Shown: positions 46,068 through 55,372, numbered from the stretch's first letter. The stretch: 64,000 bases of DNA from Flavobacterium agrisoli (GCF_016522065.1 NZ_JAEHFV010000001.1:744001-808000), one strand, 5' to 3'. Made by a program: numbers and translations. The notes: generated by a model from the sequence alone, not told the origin.

Positions 46068-46114
46068 GTTGTTGGTTGTTGGTCGATAAAAACTATCAAC
46101 TTACAACCAACAAC
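46068..46114 (-). repeat. 12-bp inverted repeat in the hisA-hisF spacer
   Basis: GTTGTTGGTTGT (46068-46079) and its exact complement (46103-46114) enclose 23 bases in the short gap between hisA and hisF. The left side continues GTTGTTAGTTGACC as a degenerate repeat of the same 4-5 base unit. It could form an mRNA hairpin inside the operon. Confidence 0.75.
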
Positions 46115-46116
46115 TA

Positions 46117-46839
46117 TCAACCAATTATATAATTCTCTAATTGTTTCAACGAAATTCTACCCTCGTAAATCGCTTTCCCGATAATAGTTCCTTCACAGCC
46201 TATTTCGGCTAATTTTGGTAATTCATCAAAGGTTGAAATTCCTCCGGATGCGATTAATTTTAATCCTTCTGCTTGTTTTAAAATCTTAGCGTACAAATCA
46301 AAACTTGGACCTTGCAACATTCCATCTTTTGCAATGTCAGTACAAATTACATACTGAATTCCTTTGGTTTGATAGTCTTGAATAAATGGAACTAAATCTT
46401 CATTTGAATCTTCTAACCATCCTGAAACAGCTACTTTTTCATTATTCGCATCAGCTCCTAAAATGATTTTATCTGAACCATATTCAGCAATCCATTTTTC
46501 AAAAACTGCACGATTTTTCACAGCAATACTTCCGCCTGTAATTTGGTTTGCACCAGATTCAAAAGCAATTTTCAAATCAGAATCGGCTTTCAATCCACCA
46601 CCAAAATCAATTTTCAATTTGGTTTGTGAAGCAATTTGCTCTAATATTTTATAATTGACAATTTTACTGGATTTTGCTCCATCCAAATCTACTAAATGTA
46701 AATATTCGATTCCGTGTGCTTCAAATTCTTTGGCTACTTCCAACGGATTTTCGTTGTATATGATTTTGGTATTGTAATCGCCTTTGGATAAACGAACACA
46801 TTTTCCTTCGATGATGTCTATAGCTGGTATTATTCTCAT
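46117..46839 (-). CDS. hisA: ProFAR isomerase
   Basis: It isomerises ProFAR to PRFAR, step 4 of the pathway. The 240-residue TIM barrel is related to HisF. The start [20 protein letters not shown] contains catalytic Asp8, with [37 protein letters not shown] and LIASGGIS following. It is at its normal place between hisH and hisF. Flanking spacers hold repeats. Confidence 0.97.
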   Translation of the reverse strand: MRIIPAIDIIEGKCVRLSKGDYNTKIIYNENPLEVAKEFEAHGIEYLHLVDLDGAKSSKIVNYKILEQIASQTKLKIDFGGGLKADSDLKIAFESGANQITGGSIAVKNRAVFEKWIAEYGSDKIILGADANNEKVAVSGWLEDSNEDLVPFIQDYQTKGIQYVICTDIAKDGMLQGPSFDLYAKILKQAEGLKLIASGGISTFDELPKLAEIGCEGTIIGKAIYEGRISLKQLENYIIG

Positions 46840-46867
46840 TTTAATTAGTCTTAATGTTTTAAAGTTG

Positions 46868-46891
46868 AAAGTCTTAAAGTCTTAAAGTCTT
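46868..46891 (-). repeat. Three perfect 8-bp tandem copies in the hisH-hisA spacer
   Basis: AAAGTCTT occurs three times head to tail with no change, within the 61-base gap between hisH and hisA. A further partial copy (AAAGTTGA) precedes it. Confidence 0.85.
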
Positions 46892-46900
46892 TAACTTAAT

Positions 46901-47482
46901 TTATAATTCAAGAAAATTTCCCAGAATTTTCTCCCCTACATCACCACTTTTTTCAGGGTGGAATTGTGTTCCGTAGAAATTTCCATTTTCTAATGCTGAT
47001 GAATATTCTACTTCATATTCAGTTGTTGCTATGGTTTCTTTACAAATTGTCGCATAAAAACTGTGAACCAAATACATATATTCTTTCTCAGCGATTCCTT
47101 TAAATAAATCTGATTTTAGATTGTAAATCGTGTTCCATCCCATTTGTGGTACTTTTACTTTTGAAGAGAATTTAACTACATCGACATCAAAAATCCTCAA
47201 TCCTTTTGTATTTCCTTCTTCGGATGAATTACACATCAATTGCATTCCCAAACAAATTCCTAAAACTGGTTGTGTTAAAGTTGGAATCAAAGTATCTAAA
47301 CCACTTTCCTTTAATCTGTTCATAGCATAACTTGCTTCTCCAACTCCTGGAAAAATCACTTTATCAGCTGATTTTATTTCGTCAGGATTGTTGCTCAAAA
47401 CTGCTTTGTAGCCCAATCTTTCGATGGCAAACATTATGCTTTGAATGTTTCCTGCTCCGTAATTTATGATTACTATATTCAT
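46901..47482 (-). CDS. hisH: Imidazole glycerol phosphate synthase glutaminase subunit
   Basis: It is a class I glutamine amidotransferase that supplies ammonia to HisF. From the preferred ATG at 47482 (MNIVIINYGAGN) it is 193 residues; an ATG at 47503 would add seven non-homologous residues. GVGEASYAMNRL, the nucleophile loop VLGICLGMQL with the catalytic Cys, and the His-Glu pair in GTQFHPEKSG are visible. It partners with HisF encoded downstream. Confidence 0.97.
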   Translation of the reverse strand: MNIVIINYGAGNIQSIMFAIERLGYKAVLSNNPDEIKSADKVIFPGVGEASYAMNRLKESGLDTLIPTLTQPVLGICLGMQLMCNSSEEGNTKGLRIFDVDVVKFSSKVKVPQMGWNTIYNLKSDLFKGIAEKEYMYLVHSFYATICKETIATTEYEVEYSSALENGNFYGTQFHPEKSGDVGEKILGNFLEL

Positions 47483-47495
47483 TTTTTTTAGTCTT

Positions 47496-47515
47496 AAAGT
47501 CAAAAGTCAAAAGTC
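47496..47515 (-). repeat. 7-bp tandem repeat in the hisB-hisH spacer
   Basis: AAAGTC is followed by two AAAAGTC copies with a 7-base period. The same gap continues with the complementary-type units GACTTTATGACTTTC on the right, so an imperfect hairpin is possible. Confidence 0.75.
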
Positions 47516-47562
47516 CTAATGTCGTTTACTTTCGACTTTATGACTTTCGGCATTATGACTTA

Positions 47563-48699
47563 TTACAGCATTCCTTTCGTACTTGGCAAAATCATTTTCT
47601 CTGTGTCACGTTTTACAGCCACTTTTATTGCTTTGGCGAAAGCCTTGAAAATTGCTTCAATTTTGTGGTGTTCGTTATCGCCTTCCGCTTTGATGTTGAT
47701 ATTCGCTTTGGCACCATCAGAAAAAGATTTAAAGAAGTGGAAAAACATTTCGGTTGGCATTTTACCCACCATTTCACGTTTGAATTCCGTTTCCCAAACC
47801 AACCAATTTCTTCCTCCAAAATCAATGGCTACTTGCGATAAGCAGTCATCCATTGGCAAACAAAAACCGTAACGTTCGATTCCTAATTTGTTTCCTAATG
47901 CTTTTGCGAAAACTTCTCCTAAAGCAATTGCGGTGTCTTCAATCGTGTGGTGTTCGTCAACTTCTAAATCTCCTTTTACCAAGATTTCCAAGTCCATTTG
48001 TCCGTGACGTGAAATTTGATCTAACATATGGTCGAAAAAAGCAATTCCCGTATCGATTTTGCTTTTTCCTGTTCCATCCAAATTCAGGTTGATGTAAATA
48101 TCTGTTTCGTGCGTTTTTCTGGTGATAGAAGCCGTACGTTCGTCTAATTTTAAAAACTCATAAATCGCTTTCCAATCGGTAGATTGCAACACAATTGTAG
48201 CATCTAATTCCTCTCTTTTAGCACTGATTTCATTACTTCCTGCTCCATCAGTCGTGTTCATAAAGATGGCTTTTGCACCTAAATTTTTCGCCAATTCCAC
48301 ATCAGTCAAACGATCTCCTAATACAAATGAATTTGCTAAATCATAGTTTGGGTTATTAATATATTTCGTCAACATTCCCGTTCTCGGCTTACGAGTTGGC
48401 GCATTGTCTTCAGGAAACGAACGATCTACAAAAATATCATCAAATAAAACTCCTTCGTTTTCAAAGGCTCTCAAGATAAAATTTTGCGTTGGCCAAAACG
48501 TATCTTCAGGAAAACTATCCGTTCCTAAACCGTCTTGGTTGGTTACCATTGCCAATTCAAAATCCAATTCATTGGCAATTTTTGCCAAATATTGAAAAGC
48601 TTTTGGAAAAAATTCTAATTTATCTAAACTGTCTAATTGTAATCCTTCTGGCTCTAAAACAATCGTTCCGTCACGATCTATAAAAAGTACTTTTTTCAT
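47563..48699 (-). CDS. hisB: Bifunctional histidinol-phosphatase / imidazoleglycerol-phosphate dehydratase
   Basis: It carries out two steps of histidine synthesis. The N-terminal HAD-type phosphatase (about 1-165) starts [11 protein letters not shown] with the nucleophile Asp in DRDGT, and the dehydratase domain (about 185-378) has [42 protein letters not shown] and [17 protein letters not shown], with the metal-binding His clusters. The fused form, as in enterobacteria, is common in this phylum. Confidence 0.97.
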   Translation of the reverse strand: MKKVLFIDRDGTIVLEPEGLQLDSLDKLEFFPKAFQYLAKIANELDFELAMVTNQDGLGTDSFPEDTFWPTQNFILRAFENEGVLFDDIFVDRSFPEDNAPTRKPRTGMLTKYINNPNYDLANSFVLGDRLTDVELAKNLGAKAIFMNTTDGAGSNEISAKREELDATIVLQSTDWKAIYEFLKLDERTASITRKTHETDIYINLNLDGTGKSKIDTGIAFFDHMLDQISRHGQMDLEILVKGDLEVDEHHTIEDTAIALGEVFAKALGNKLGIERYGFCLPMDDCLSQVAIDFGGRNWLVWETEFKREMVGKMPTEMFFHFFKSFSDGAKANINIKAEGDNEHHKIEAIFKAFAKAIKVAVKRDTEKMILPSTKGML

Positions 48700-48701
48700 T
48701 T

Positions 48702-49745
48702 TTAAGATTTTAATGCTTCCATTAATTTTTTATTTTCAACCTCTGTTCCAATAGTCAAACGCAAGGTATTTTCACATAAAGGTTGTGTCGTTCTGTTGCG
48801 AATTACAATTCCTTTCTTGATTAATTCATCGTACCTTTTGTTAGCGTCATCCACTTTTATCAAGATGAAATTAGCTTCTGTTGGATAAATTTTTTCTACA
48901 AAACTTACATCAACTAATACTTTAAGTAATCGCTCTCTTTGTTCAATAATTGAAGCTATTTCAGATTTTATTTTTTCAGGGTTACTCAAGCGCTCCAAAG
49001 CTCTTAATTGCGTCAATTCATTTACATTGTAAGGTGGCTTTATTTTGTTTAAAACCGAAATTACTTCTGCAGAAGCATAACAAATTCCCAAACGAATTCC
49101 TGCTAAACCGTATGCTTTTGAAAGTGTTTGCGTAATAACCAAATTTGGATATTCTTCTATTTTTGCCAACCAACTTGCCTTTTCTGAAAAGTCAATATAT
49201 GCTTCGTCAATCACAATAAATCCATTGAATTTTTCCAATAAAGTGGTTACACTTTCTGTTGTAAAAGAATTTCCTGTAGGATTATTTGGTGAACATAAAA
49301 AGATAATTTTTGTATTGGCGTCAACAGCTTCTAAAATCTTTTCTACTTGTGGTTGAAAATCAGTAGAAAGTAAAACTTCTCTGTTTTCTATATTATTAAG
49401 ATTTGACAAAACACCGTACATCCCGTAAGTTGGAGGTAATGAAATAATATTGTCGATTTTAGGCTCACAAAAAGCTCTGAATAACAAATCCAAAACTTCA
49501 TCGCTTCCGTTTCCTAATAAAATTTGATTGGTATTTACGTTTTTTTCTTTCGCTAAAACTGCTTTCACACTGCTTTGTTGCGGATCTGGATAACGATTTA
49601 CACCATTCTGAAATGGATTTTCATTAGCATCCAAAAATATCATATCGGCAGTATCAAAATCTTCAAACTCATCACGAGCCGAAGAATAAGGCTTCATCGA
49701 CTTAACGTTTTCACGAACTATATTATTTATATCGAAATTTTTCAT
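48702..49745 (-). CDS. hisC: Histidinol-phosphate aminotransferase
   Basis: It transfers an amino group from glutamate to imidazole-acetol phosphate. It is a PLP-dependent class I/II aminotransferase of 347 residues: [48 protein letters not shown] and [16 protein letters not shown] with the PLP lysine in TLSKAYG. It lies two bases after the preceding hisB start region in operon order hisC then hisB, so the two are likely coupled. Confidence 0.97.
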   Translation of the reverse strand: MKNFDINNIVRENVKSMKPYSSARDEFEDFDTADMIFLDANENPFQNGVNRYPDPQQSSVKAVLAKEKNVNTNQILLGNGSDEVLDLLFRAFCEPKIDNIISLPPTYGMYGVLSNLNNIENREVLLSTDFQPQVEKILEAVDANTKIIFLCSPNNPTGNSFTTESVTTLLEKFNGFIVIDEAYIDFSEKASWLAKIEEYPNLVITQTLSKAYGLAGIRLGICYASAEVISVLNKIKPPYNVNELTQLRALERLSNPEKIKSEIASIIEQRERLLKVLVDVSFVEKIYPTEANFILIKVDDANKRYDELIKKGIVIRNRTTQPLCENTLRLTIGTEVENKKLMEALKS

Positions 49746-49860
49746 GTTCTTTATTTTTTAAGAGAAAAGAAGAAAGATGCTAGAGGAAAGACTTAATCTT
49801 AATAGTTACTCTATTTCATTCTCTTCATTAATCTCTTTTCTTGCTTCTTGTCTCTTTTTT

Positions 49861-51144
49861 CTATTTTAAACTCTCCAATCTCAAAGTAACTGCATTTTTA
49901 TGCGCTTGCAATCCTTCGGCTTCGGCCATAATTTCAATTGCTTTACCAATGTTTTTAATTCCTTTTTCAGAAATTTTCTGAAATGTCATCGATTTAGTAA
50001 AACTATCCAAATTTACTCCGCTATAATTCTTGGCATAACCATTAGTTGGCAACGTATGATTGGTTCCTGAAGCATAATCTCCGGCGCTTTCGGGTGTATA
50101 ATTTCCAATAAAAACCGAACCTGCATTACCAATATTATTGACATAAAAATCTTCGTCTTTGGTACAAATAATAAAATGTTCTGGACCATATTCATCGATT
50201 AATTCCAAAGCAATTTTGTCATTTTCTACAAAAATTAATTTGGAATTAGCAGTGGCTTTTTCAGCAATAGCTTTTCTTGGAAGAACATCTAATTGCAGTT
50301 CGATTTCTTTTTCAACTTCATCAATCAATTCTTTTGAAGTAGAAACCAAAATCACCTGACTGTCCGTTCCGTGTTCTGCTTGCGACAACAAATCCGAAGC
50401 TATAAAAGCTGGAACAGCCGTATTATCAGCGACAATCAACAATTCCGAAGGACCAGCCGGCATATCGATGGCAACACCAAATTGAGTAGCCAGTTGTTTG
50501 GCAACTGTTACAAACTGATTTCCAGGACCGAAAATCTTATATACTTTAGGAATAGATTCAGTTCCAAAAGTCATACCTGCAATAGCTTGGATCCCTCCTA
50601 TTTTTAATATTTTAGTTACACCACATAAATTAGCGGCATACAAAATAGCAGGATTTATTTTTCCATTTTTATCCGGTGGCGAACACAAAACAATTTCGTT
50701 GCAACCCGCAATATTAGCCGGAACAGCCAACATCAAAACCGTTGAAAACAAAGGAGCAGTTCCTCCTGGAATGTACAAACCAATCTTTTGAATAGGTCTT
50801 TTTTCTTGCCAGCAATTTACACCTTCAGTTGTTTCAATCTCAATTTTACTTGTCTTTTGAACAGCGTGGAATTTCTCAATATTTGATTTTGCTAATTGAA
50901 TAGCTGATTTCAATTCTTCGGAAACTAAAGCCTGAGCTTCAGAAATTTCAGCAGTAGTCACTTCAAAAGTAGCCAAAGCTGTACCATCAAAAATTGACGT
51001 ATATTTTAAAATGGCTTCGTCTCCTTTTTTCTGTACTTCTTTAAAAATTTCCTTCACCGTTGATTCTATATCATCAACTGTTTTGGTTGGTCTTTTTAAA
51101 ATTTCTGACCATGTATTTTGAGCTGGATTATATATTTTGTTCAT
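49861..51144 (-). CDS. hisD: Histidinol dehydrogenase
   Basis: It oxidises histidinol to histidine with two NAD+, the last step. The 427-residue length is normal. Diagnostic parts are YIPGGTAPLFSTVLM, GGIQAIAGMTFGTESIPKVYKIFGPGNQFV, DMPAGPSELLIVAD, DLLSQAEHGTDSQVIL, the GPEHFII block with catalytic Glu and His, and AGDYASGTNHTLPT. It is second in the operon. Confidence 0.97.
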   Translation of the reverse strand: MNKIYNPAQNTWSEILKRPTKTVDDIESTVKEIFKEVQKKGDEAILKYTSIFDGTALATFEVTTAEISEAQALVSEELKSAIQLAKSNIEKFHAVQKTSKIEIETTEGVNCWQEKRPIQKIGLYIPGGTAPLFSTVLMLAVPANIAGCNEIVLCSPPDKNGKINPAILYAANLCGVTKILKIGGIQAIAGMTFGTESIPKVYKIFGPGNQFVTVAKQLATQFGVAIDMPAGPSELLIVADNTAVPAFIASDLLSQAEHGTDSQVILVSTSKELIDEVEKEIELQLDVLPRKAIAEKATANSKLIFVENDKIALELIDEYGPEHFIICTKDEDFYVNNIGNAGSVFIGNYTPESAGDYASGTNHTLPTNGYAKNYSGVNLDSFTKSMTFQKISEKGIKNIGKAIEIMAEAEGLQAHKNAVTLRLESLK

Positions 51145-51158
51145 TTTATTTTAAGCTA

Positions 51159-51190
51159 CTAAGTTTCTAAGATGCTGAGTTACTAAGTTT
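51159..51190 (-). repeat. Four degenerate 8-bp tandem copies in the hisG-hisD spacer
   Basis: On the plus strand CTAAGTTT, CTAAGATG, CTGAGTTA and CTAAGTTT follow one another with an exact 8-base period in the 73-base gap between hisG and hisD. Confidence 0.8.
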
Positions 51191-51217
51191 TATTTATCGA
51201 AACAAAATTTAAGTCTT

Positions 51218-52075
51218 TTACAAAACCATTTTTTCGATTGGGCAAACCAAAATTCCTTCGGCTCCAACGGCTTTTAATTGATCGATTACTTCCCAAAAAG
51301 TATCTTTATCAATTACCGAATGCACACTGCTCCAACCTTCCTGAGCCAAAGGCAACACTGTCAAACTTCGCAAAACAGGTAATATCTGCCCCACTTCTTC
51401 AATTTTATCATTAGGCACATTCATCAAAATATATCTTGAATTACGGGCACGCAAAACCGATTGTATTCGGAATTTCAATTTATCAATTAATTCTTGAATA
51501 TCGGGAGTCACCATTGGAGAAACCGCCAAAACCGCCTCACTTTTCAAAATTACTTCTACTTCTTTTAAATTGTTTTTAAACAACGTACTGCCGCTTGAAA
51601 CAATATCAACAATCGCATCGGCCAAACCGATATTGGGTGCAATTTCAACCGAGCCAGAAATTTGGTGAATATCTACTTTTAGACCAAACGAATCAAAATA
51701 TTCATTTACCGTATTTGGGTATGAAGTTGCAATACGCAATCCGTTTAAGTCTTTTATAGAATTATATTCGAAAGTTTTAGGAACTGCTACTGAAACTTTA
51801 CATTTAGAAAAGCCTAATTTTTGAACTACTTCGATGTCTTTTCCTTTTTCTACCAAAAGATTATCGCCCACAATAGCAATATCCACTACTCCATCAATTA
51901 GGTATTGAGGAATATCCGAATTTCGTAAATACAAAACTTCTAAAGGGAAATTAGACGCTTCCGCCTTTAATTGATCGATACCGTTGTTGATTGAAATTCC
52001 GCAATCTTTCAGAATCTGAATACTATCTTCGTTTAAACGTCCTGATTTTTGAATGGCAATTTTTAAAGTACTCAT
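51218..52075 (-). CDS. hisG: ATP phosphoribosyltransferase (long form)
   Basis: It is the first and regulated step of histidine synthesis, joining ATP and PRPP. It is 285 residues, the long form with a C-terminal histidine-sensing domain (about 215-285, ending EGILVCPIEKMVL). The catalytic part has KIAIQKSGRLNEDS, DIAIVGDNLLVEKG, RIATSYPNTVNEYF and the PRPP loop DIVSSGSTLFKNNL. It is first in the operon, behind an attenuator and a His leader peptide. Confidence 0.97.
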   Translation of the reverse strand: MSTLKIAIQKSGRLNEDSIQILKDCGISINNGIDQLKAEASNFPLEVLYLRNSDIPQYLIDGVVDIAIVGDNLLVEKGKDIEVVQKLGFSKCKVSVAVPKTFEYNSIKDLNGLRIATSYPNTVNEYFDSFGLKVDIHQISGSVEIAPNIGLADAIVDIVSSGSTLFKNNLKEVEVILKSEAVLAVSPMVTPDIQELIDKLKFRIQSVLRARNSRYILMNVPNDKIEEVGQILPVLRSLTVLPLAQEGWSSVHSVIDKDTFWEVIDQLKAVGAEGILVCPIEKMVL

Positions 52076-52124
52076 TTTTTATTTTTTTTGGTTAATAGTT
52101 TGAGTACAAAGAATCGGTAACAAA

Positions 52125-52153
52125 AAACCCGTTTGATGTACTCAAACGGGTTT
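52125..52153 (-). terminator. Histidine operon attenuator (terminator hairpin)
   Basis: On the minus strand a 12-bp stem AAACCCGTTTGA/TCAAACGGGTTT with a 5-base loop is followed by T residues (six in a row, counting those that pair). It lies 29 bases after the leader-peptide stop and 50 bases before hisG. A 10-base match between its 5' arm and loop (52138-52147) and a complementary segment downstream (52098-52107) allows an alternative fold. Confidence 0.88.
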
Positions 52154-52181
52154 ATAAATATGATGTTTTACACGCATACCA

Positions 52182-52241
52182 TTAACACATCGCTTGAGAG
52201 CAATTATGCAAATGATGATGATGTAATTGAATTGAAATCAT
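52182..52241 (-). CDS. hisL: Histidine operon leader peptide
   Basis: This is a 19-residue reading frame, MISIQLHHHHLHNCSQAMC, with five His codons among six consecutive positions, all CAT. It lies directly upstream of a terminator hairpin and hisG, and downstream of a good promoter. By the classical attenuation model, ribosome stalling on the His codons when charged tRNA-His is scarce changes leader folding and prevents termination. A 6-bp pairing (minus-strand GATGTG at 52191-52186 with TACATC at 52140-52135) is one weak antiterminator candidate. The mechanism is inferred; the codon run and hairpin are direct observations. Confidence 0.88.
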   Translation of the reverse strand: MISIQLHHHHLHNCSQAMC

Positions 52242-52268
52242 TTTGATTGTTATTCTTTGTTTCGATTG

Positions 52269-52300
52269 CAAATATACCAGTTATTTACTTAAAACCACAA
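52269..52300 (-). promoter_or_regulatory. Promoter of the histidine operon
   Basis: On the minus strand TTG (52300-52298) and TATATTTG (52276-52269) are separated by 21 bases. The -7 element is 28 bases before the leader-peptide ATG. Confidence 0.75.
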
Positions 52301-52341
52301 CTTTTAATTTAACTTATCAAGAATTTATTGTTAAATTAAAA

Positions 52342-53340
52342 TCAATCATTTTGGCTTTTAAAACCAAACAATTTTCCGTTTGCGAATAATTTCAAATCGT
52401 GTTTTAAGGCTTTACTATTGCGTTTGGTTAATTCAGGAGCATCTAAATCGCTTAAATCGGGTTTACCTGCATTAACCCAAGCTGTGTACCAAAAACTTGA
52501 GGTGGCTGTTATGGCCTTTTTCATTTGGTTTTCGACCATACCATTTAATTGTTGGTGTAATTGTTTGGCATATTCATCAGAAAAAACAGCCGAATTGTAT
52601 TTGCTTTTAAGCACTTTTCCTTCAGAATCCATTTTAAAAACCTGGTTTTCTGGTGTAGCAGTACGCAATTTTTTATCCACTTCTAATAAAGGAGCTACCA
52701 AACTATGCGTATCGTTAATCATATCCCAAATAGCTTGATGAACATTTTCATAATATTGCGCTTGCGGCACATTCAATTGGTAATTTTTAGAAAACATTTC
52801 GGGCAATTTACTTTCCCAAAGCGAGTGAATCCCTTTTTGGTCACTTAACTGTCCGTCGTGATTGGCAGAAGTATGCAAAGGCATGTGTGCATCAGCAATA
52901 TAATGACCCAAATCTGCCGATAGAAACAATATTTCAGCACGGTTTTTATCTTTAAAAGCTTGGGTTAATTTACCCATCATTTCTTCAATATACCAAGGCA
53001 AAATACCGTTATTGCTCAAAAATTTAGCATCATACTTCGCATTTGCCGCTGTTAAATTTTGCGGAATAGAATCTAACGACCCGAAATTTTCCATATCAAA
53101 ATAATGCCTCGGATTTTCTTCTTTATATTTTAAAGCATATTTACGAATATCGGGAACAGAGGCTTCCTGAGTAATAAAATCGTTGTGATTGTAAAAAAAT
53201 ATCAACATGGGTTTTGGAAGAGCCAAAATTGCCGCTTTATTTATGCGTTCGTGACCTACAATTCCCCAAGAAAGGGTAGCAAATGCAACAGCAAGAAGTA
53301 AAACAATACTTCCTTTTGATTTAAAAAAATTGTTTTTCAT
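52342..53340 (-). CDS. Secreted S1/P1 nuclease / zinc-dependent phospholipase C family protein
   Basis: The preferred start is 53340 (MKNNFFKSKGSIVLLLAVAF); an ATG at 53385 would precede the signal peptide. The mature protein should begin at SWGIVGHERI, where the N-terminal Trp amine and following His are zinc ligands in this family. Further ligands appear in LSADLGHYIADAHMPLH and in KGIHSLWESKLPE. Members cleave single-stranded nucleic acid or phospholipid; I cannot choose between them. It is probably periplasmic or surface-exposed. It lies upstream of the his operon on the same strand but is separated by the his promoter. Confidence 0.85.
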   Translation of the reverse strand: MKNNFFKSKGSIVLLLAVAFATLSWGIVGHERINKAAILALPKPMLIFFYNHNDFITQEASVPDIRKYALKYKEENPRHYFDMENFGSLDSIPQNLTAANAKYDAKFLSNNGILPWYIEEMMGKLTQAFKDKNRAEILFLSADLGHYIADAHMPLHTSANHDGQLSDQKGIHSLWESKLPEMFSKNYQLNVPQAQYYENVHQAIWDMINDTHSLVAPLLEVDKKLRTATPENQVFKMDSEGKVLKSKYNSAVFSDEYAKQLHQQLNGMVENQMKKAITATSSFWYTAWVNAGKPDLSDLDAPELTKRNSKALKHDLKLFANGKLFGFKSQND

Positions 53341-53527
53341 ATAAAGATTAAATTTGTAGCACAAAGATATTTCTTTTAAAAACATTTCAATACAACGCCC
53401 TTTTATTATACAAAAATTTAACTTTCCTCAACTAAAATCTATTATTTCCGATAATTCGAGAGTAAATTTTACAGCAAAACCAATATCAAATTTCTATACA
53501 GCATCTTCTTAATTCTCATTATATAAG

Positions 53528-53535
53528 TATATTTG
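53528..53535 (+). promoter_or_regulatory. -7 element for tsaC
   Basis: TATATTTG matches TAnnTTTG and lies 19 bases before the ATG at 53555. No matching upstream TTG at normal spacing was found. Confidence 0.55.
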
Positions 53536-53554
53536 CAAACCAAAAAAAGAAAAG

Positions 53555-54115
53555 ATGGATCAGGAAATTAGTAAAGCATACGAAGTAATTAAAGAAGGTG
53601 GTATTATTTTATACCCCACTGATACCGTTTGGGGAATTGGATGCGATGCTACCAATGCCGAAGCAATCAAAAAGATTTATGCTTTAAAACAACGCGAAGA
53701 AACCAAAAGTATGATTGTATTGATGAATGGCGAACGCATGATGTACAATGTTTTTAAAGATATTCCTGAAGTGGCTTGGCAAATTTTAGATTTAGCCGAT
53801 AAGCCCACTACACTTATTTTAGACAATCCACGAAATGTAGCTCCTAATATTATTGCCGAAGACAAAACGCTAGGTATTCGATTGGTTAAAGAGCCTTTTT
53901 GCTACAAATTAATGGAACGAATGAAAAAACCATTGGTTTCTACTTCGGCCAATATTTCGGGACAACCCACTCCAATAGGCTTTAAAGATATCAACCCAGA
54001 AATTATCAAAGGAGTGGATTATGTTGTGAATTGGAATCAAGATAAAATTGGCGGAAAACCATCAACCATTATTAAATTAACCCAAGATTCTCAGGTAAAA
54101 ATTATTCGGAAATAA
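53555..54115 (+). CDS. tsaC: L-threonylcarbamoyladenylate synthase
   Basis: It makes threonylcarbamoyl-AMP from threonine, bicarbonate and ATP for t6A37 of ANN-decoding tRNAs. It is a 186-residue YrdC-domain protein: GGIILYPTDTVWGIGCDA near residue 14, YALKQREETKSM with the KxR pair, DKPTTLILDNP, GIRLVKEPFC and STSANISGQPTP with the SxN motif. It has no Sua5 C-terminal extension. Because both motifs are intact it is the likely functional TsaC, while the 26023-26643 relative is YciO-like. Confidence 0.92.
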   Translation: MDQEISKAYEVIKEGGIILYPTDTVWGIGCDATNAEAIKKIYALKQREETKSMIVLMNGERMMYNVFKDIPEVAWQILDLADKPTTLILDNPRNVAPNIIAEDKTLGIRLVKEPFCYKLMERMKKPLVSTSANISGQPTPIGFKDINPEIIKGVDYVVNWNQDKIGGKPSTIIKLTQDSQVKIIRK

Positions 54116-54124
54116 AATAGTTTT

Positions 54125-55249
54125 CTAAATAGTTTTCAAAGCAGCTATTAAGTCGTCGACATCTTCTTTGGTATTAAAATGACTGAATGTAATACGGAGG
54201 TTTGGTAACTTCAACTCCTCTTCTGTAAGCATTTCTTGCAACACATGCGAAGGTCGCACACTGCCCGATTGACAAGCACTTCCTCTAGAAACCGCAATTC
54301 CTTTCATATCTAAATTAAACAAAATCATCGCCGTTTTATTTGCCGGAAAAGGAAACGTAATATTCAAAATCGGATAAAAATCTTCTTTTTTTCCGTTAAT
54401 TTTATAACCCGGAAAATAAGCATTCAATTGGCTTATTAAATATTCTTTTAGATTTTCTATGTGTTTTTTTTCTTCTTCCAAATGCAAAATAGCCAATTCT
54501 AAAGCCTTTGACATTCCTGCAATTTGATGTACCGCTTCGGTTCCGGCACGCAATCCTTTTTCTTGTTCACCACCAAAAAGCAAAGGTTGCAAACCCGAAT
54601 TTTTTCGAATATATACAAATCCTATTCCTTTTGGGCCATGAAATTTATGAGCACTTGCCACCATAAAATCAACAGACAAGTTTTGCAAATCAAACACCAT
54701 CTTCCCTATTGATTGCACCGTATCCGAATGGAAATAAGCTTTACTTTGTTTGCAAATTTGTCCCACTCGTTGCAAATCCAACACAACCCCCGTTTCGTTA
54801 TTTACATGCATCAAACTCACCAACGTTTTCTTTTGGTCACTTAAAAGTTGCGCTAAATGAGTTAAATCTATACTTCCGTTAGGCAAAACCTTTACATATT
54901 GTACCTGAATATTATATTGATTTTCGAGTGCTAAAACAGTATGCAAAACCGCATGATGTTCAATTTTAGACGTAATGATACGCTCTACTTTCAAATTAAC
55001 AACTGCCGATCTTAAAATCATATTATCACCTTCGGTTCCGCCTGAAGTAAATAGTATTTCCTGTGCACTACAACCTAAAATTGCGGCTATTTTTTTTCGG
55101 GAAAGTTCAATGATGGTTTTAGCATTTCGACCAAAACTATGAGTTGAAGATGGATTTCCATAATCATTTTTTAAAACGGCAACCATTTCTTCGATTACTT
55201 CATCGCGCAGCGCTGTGGTGGAAGCATTATCAAGGTAAATCTTTTTCAT
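54125..55249 (-). CDS. Cysteine desulfurase (NifS/IscS family)
   Basis: It is a 374-residue PLP enzyme that removes sulfur from cysteine for Fe-S clusters or tRNA thiolation. LDNASTTALRDEV is at the start, GNPSSTHSFGRNAK follows, the PLP lysine is in ASAHKFHGPKGIGF, and the nucleophilic Cys lies in SRGSACQSGSVRPSHVL, a loop typical of the IscS/NifS group. There are no scaffold or Isc genes nearby, so its partner is unclear. It lies 9 bases from the convergent tsaC stop. Confidence 0.93.
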   Translation of the reverse strand: MKKIYLDNASTTALRDEVIEEMVAVLKNDYGNPSSTHSFGRNAKTIIELSRKKIAAILGCSAQEILFTSGGTEGDNMILRSAVVNLKVERIITSKIEHHAVLHTVLALENQYNIQVQYVKVLPNGSIDLTHLAQLLSDQKKTLVSLMHVNNETGVVLDLQRVGQICKQSKAYFHSDTVQSIGKMVFDLQNLSVDFMVASAHKFHGPKGIGFVYIRKNSGLQPLLFGGEQEKGLRAGTEAVHQIAGMSKALELAILHLEEEKKHIENLKEYLISQLNAYFPGYKINGKKEDFYPILNITFPFPANKTAMILFNLDMKGIAVSRGSACQSGSVRPSHVLQEMLTEEELKLPNLRITFSHFNTKEDVDDLIAALKTI

Positions 55250-55372
55250 GGCACAAAGTTAAAAAATATCAATTAGGCTGAGGCTAGAATGAATTGGCAA
55301 TTTTTTCACTATTTTTGAAGCCAATTTACTAGATCAAAAGTCAAAAAATAATTGACTTGTAAAAATCACTTT

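Noticed and set aside
45204..51190. Short tandem repeats in his spacers as a CRISPR array
   Set aside because: Units are 7-8 bases, directly adjacent with no spacers, and differ between gaps; no cas gene is near.
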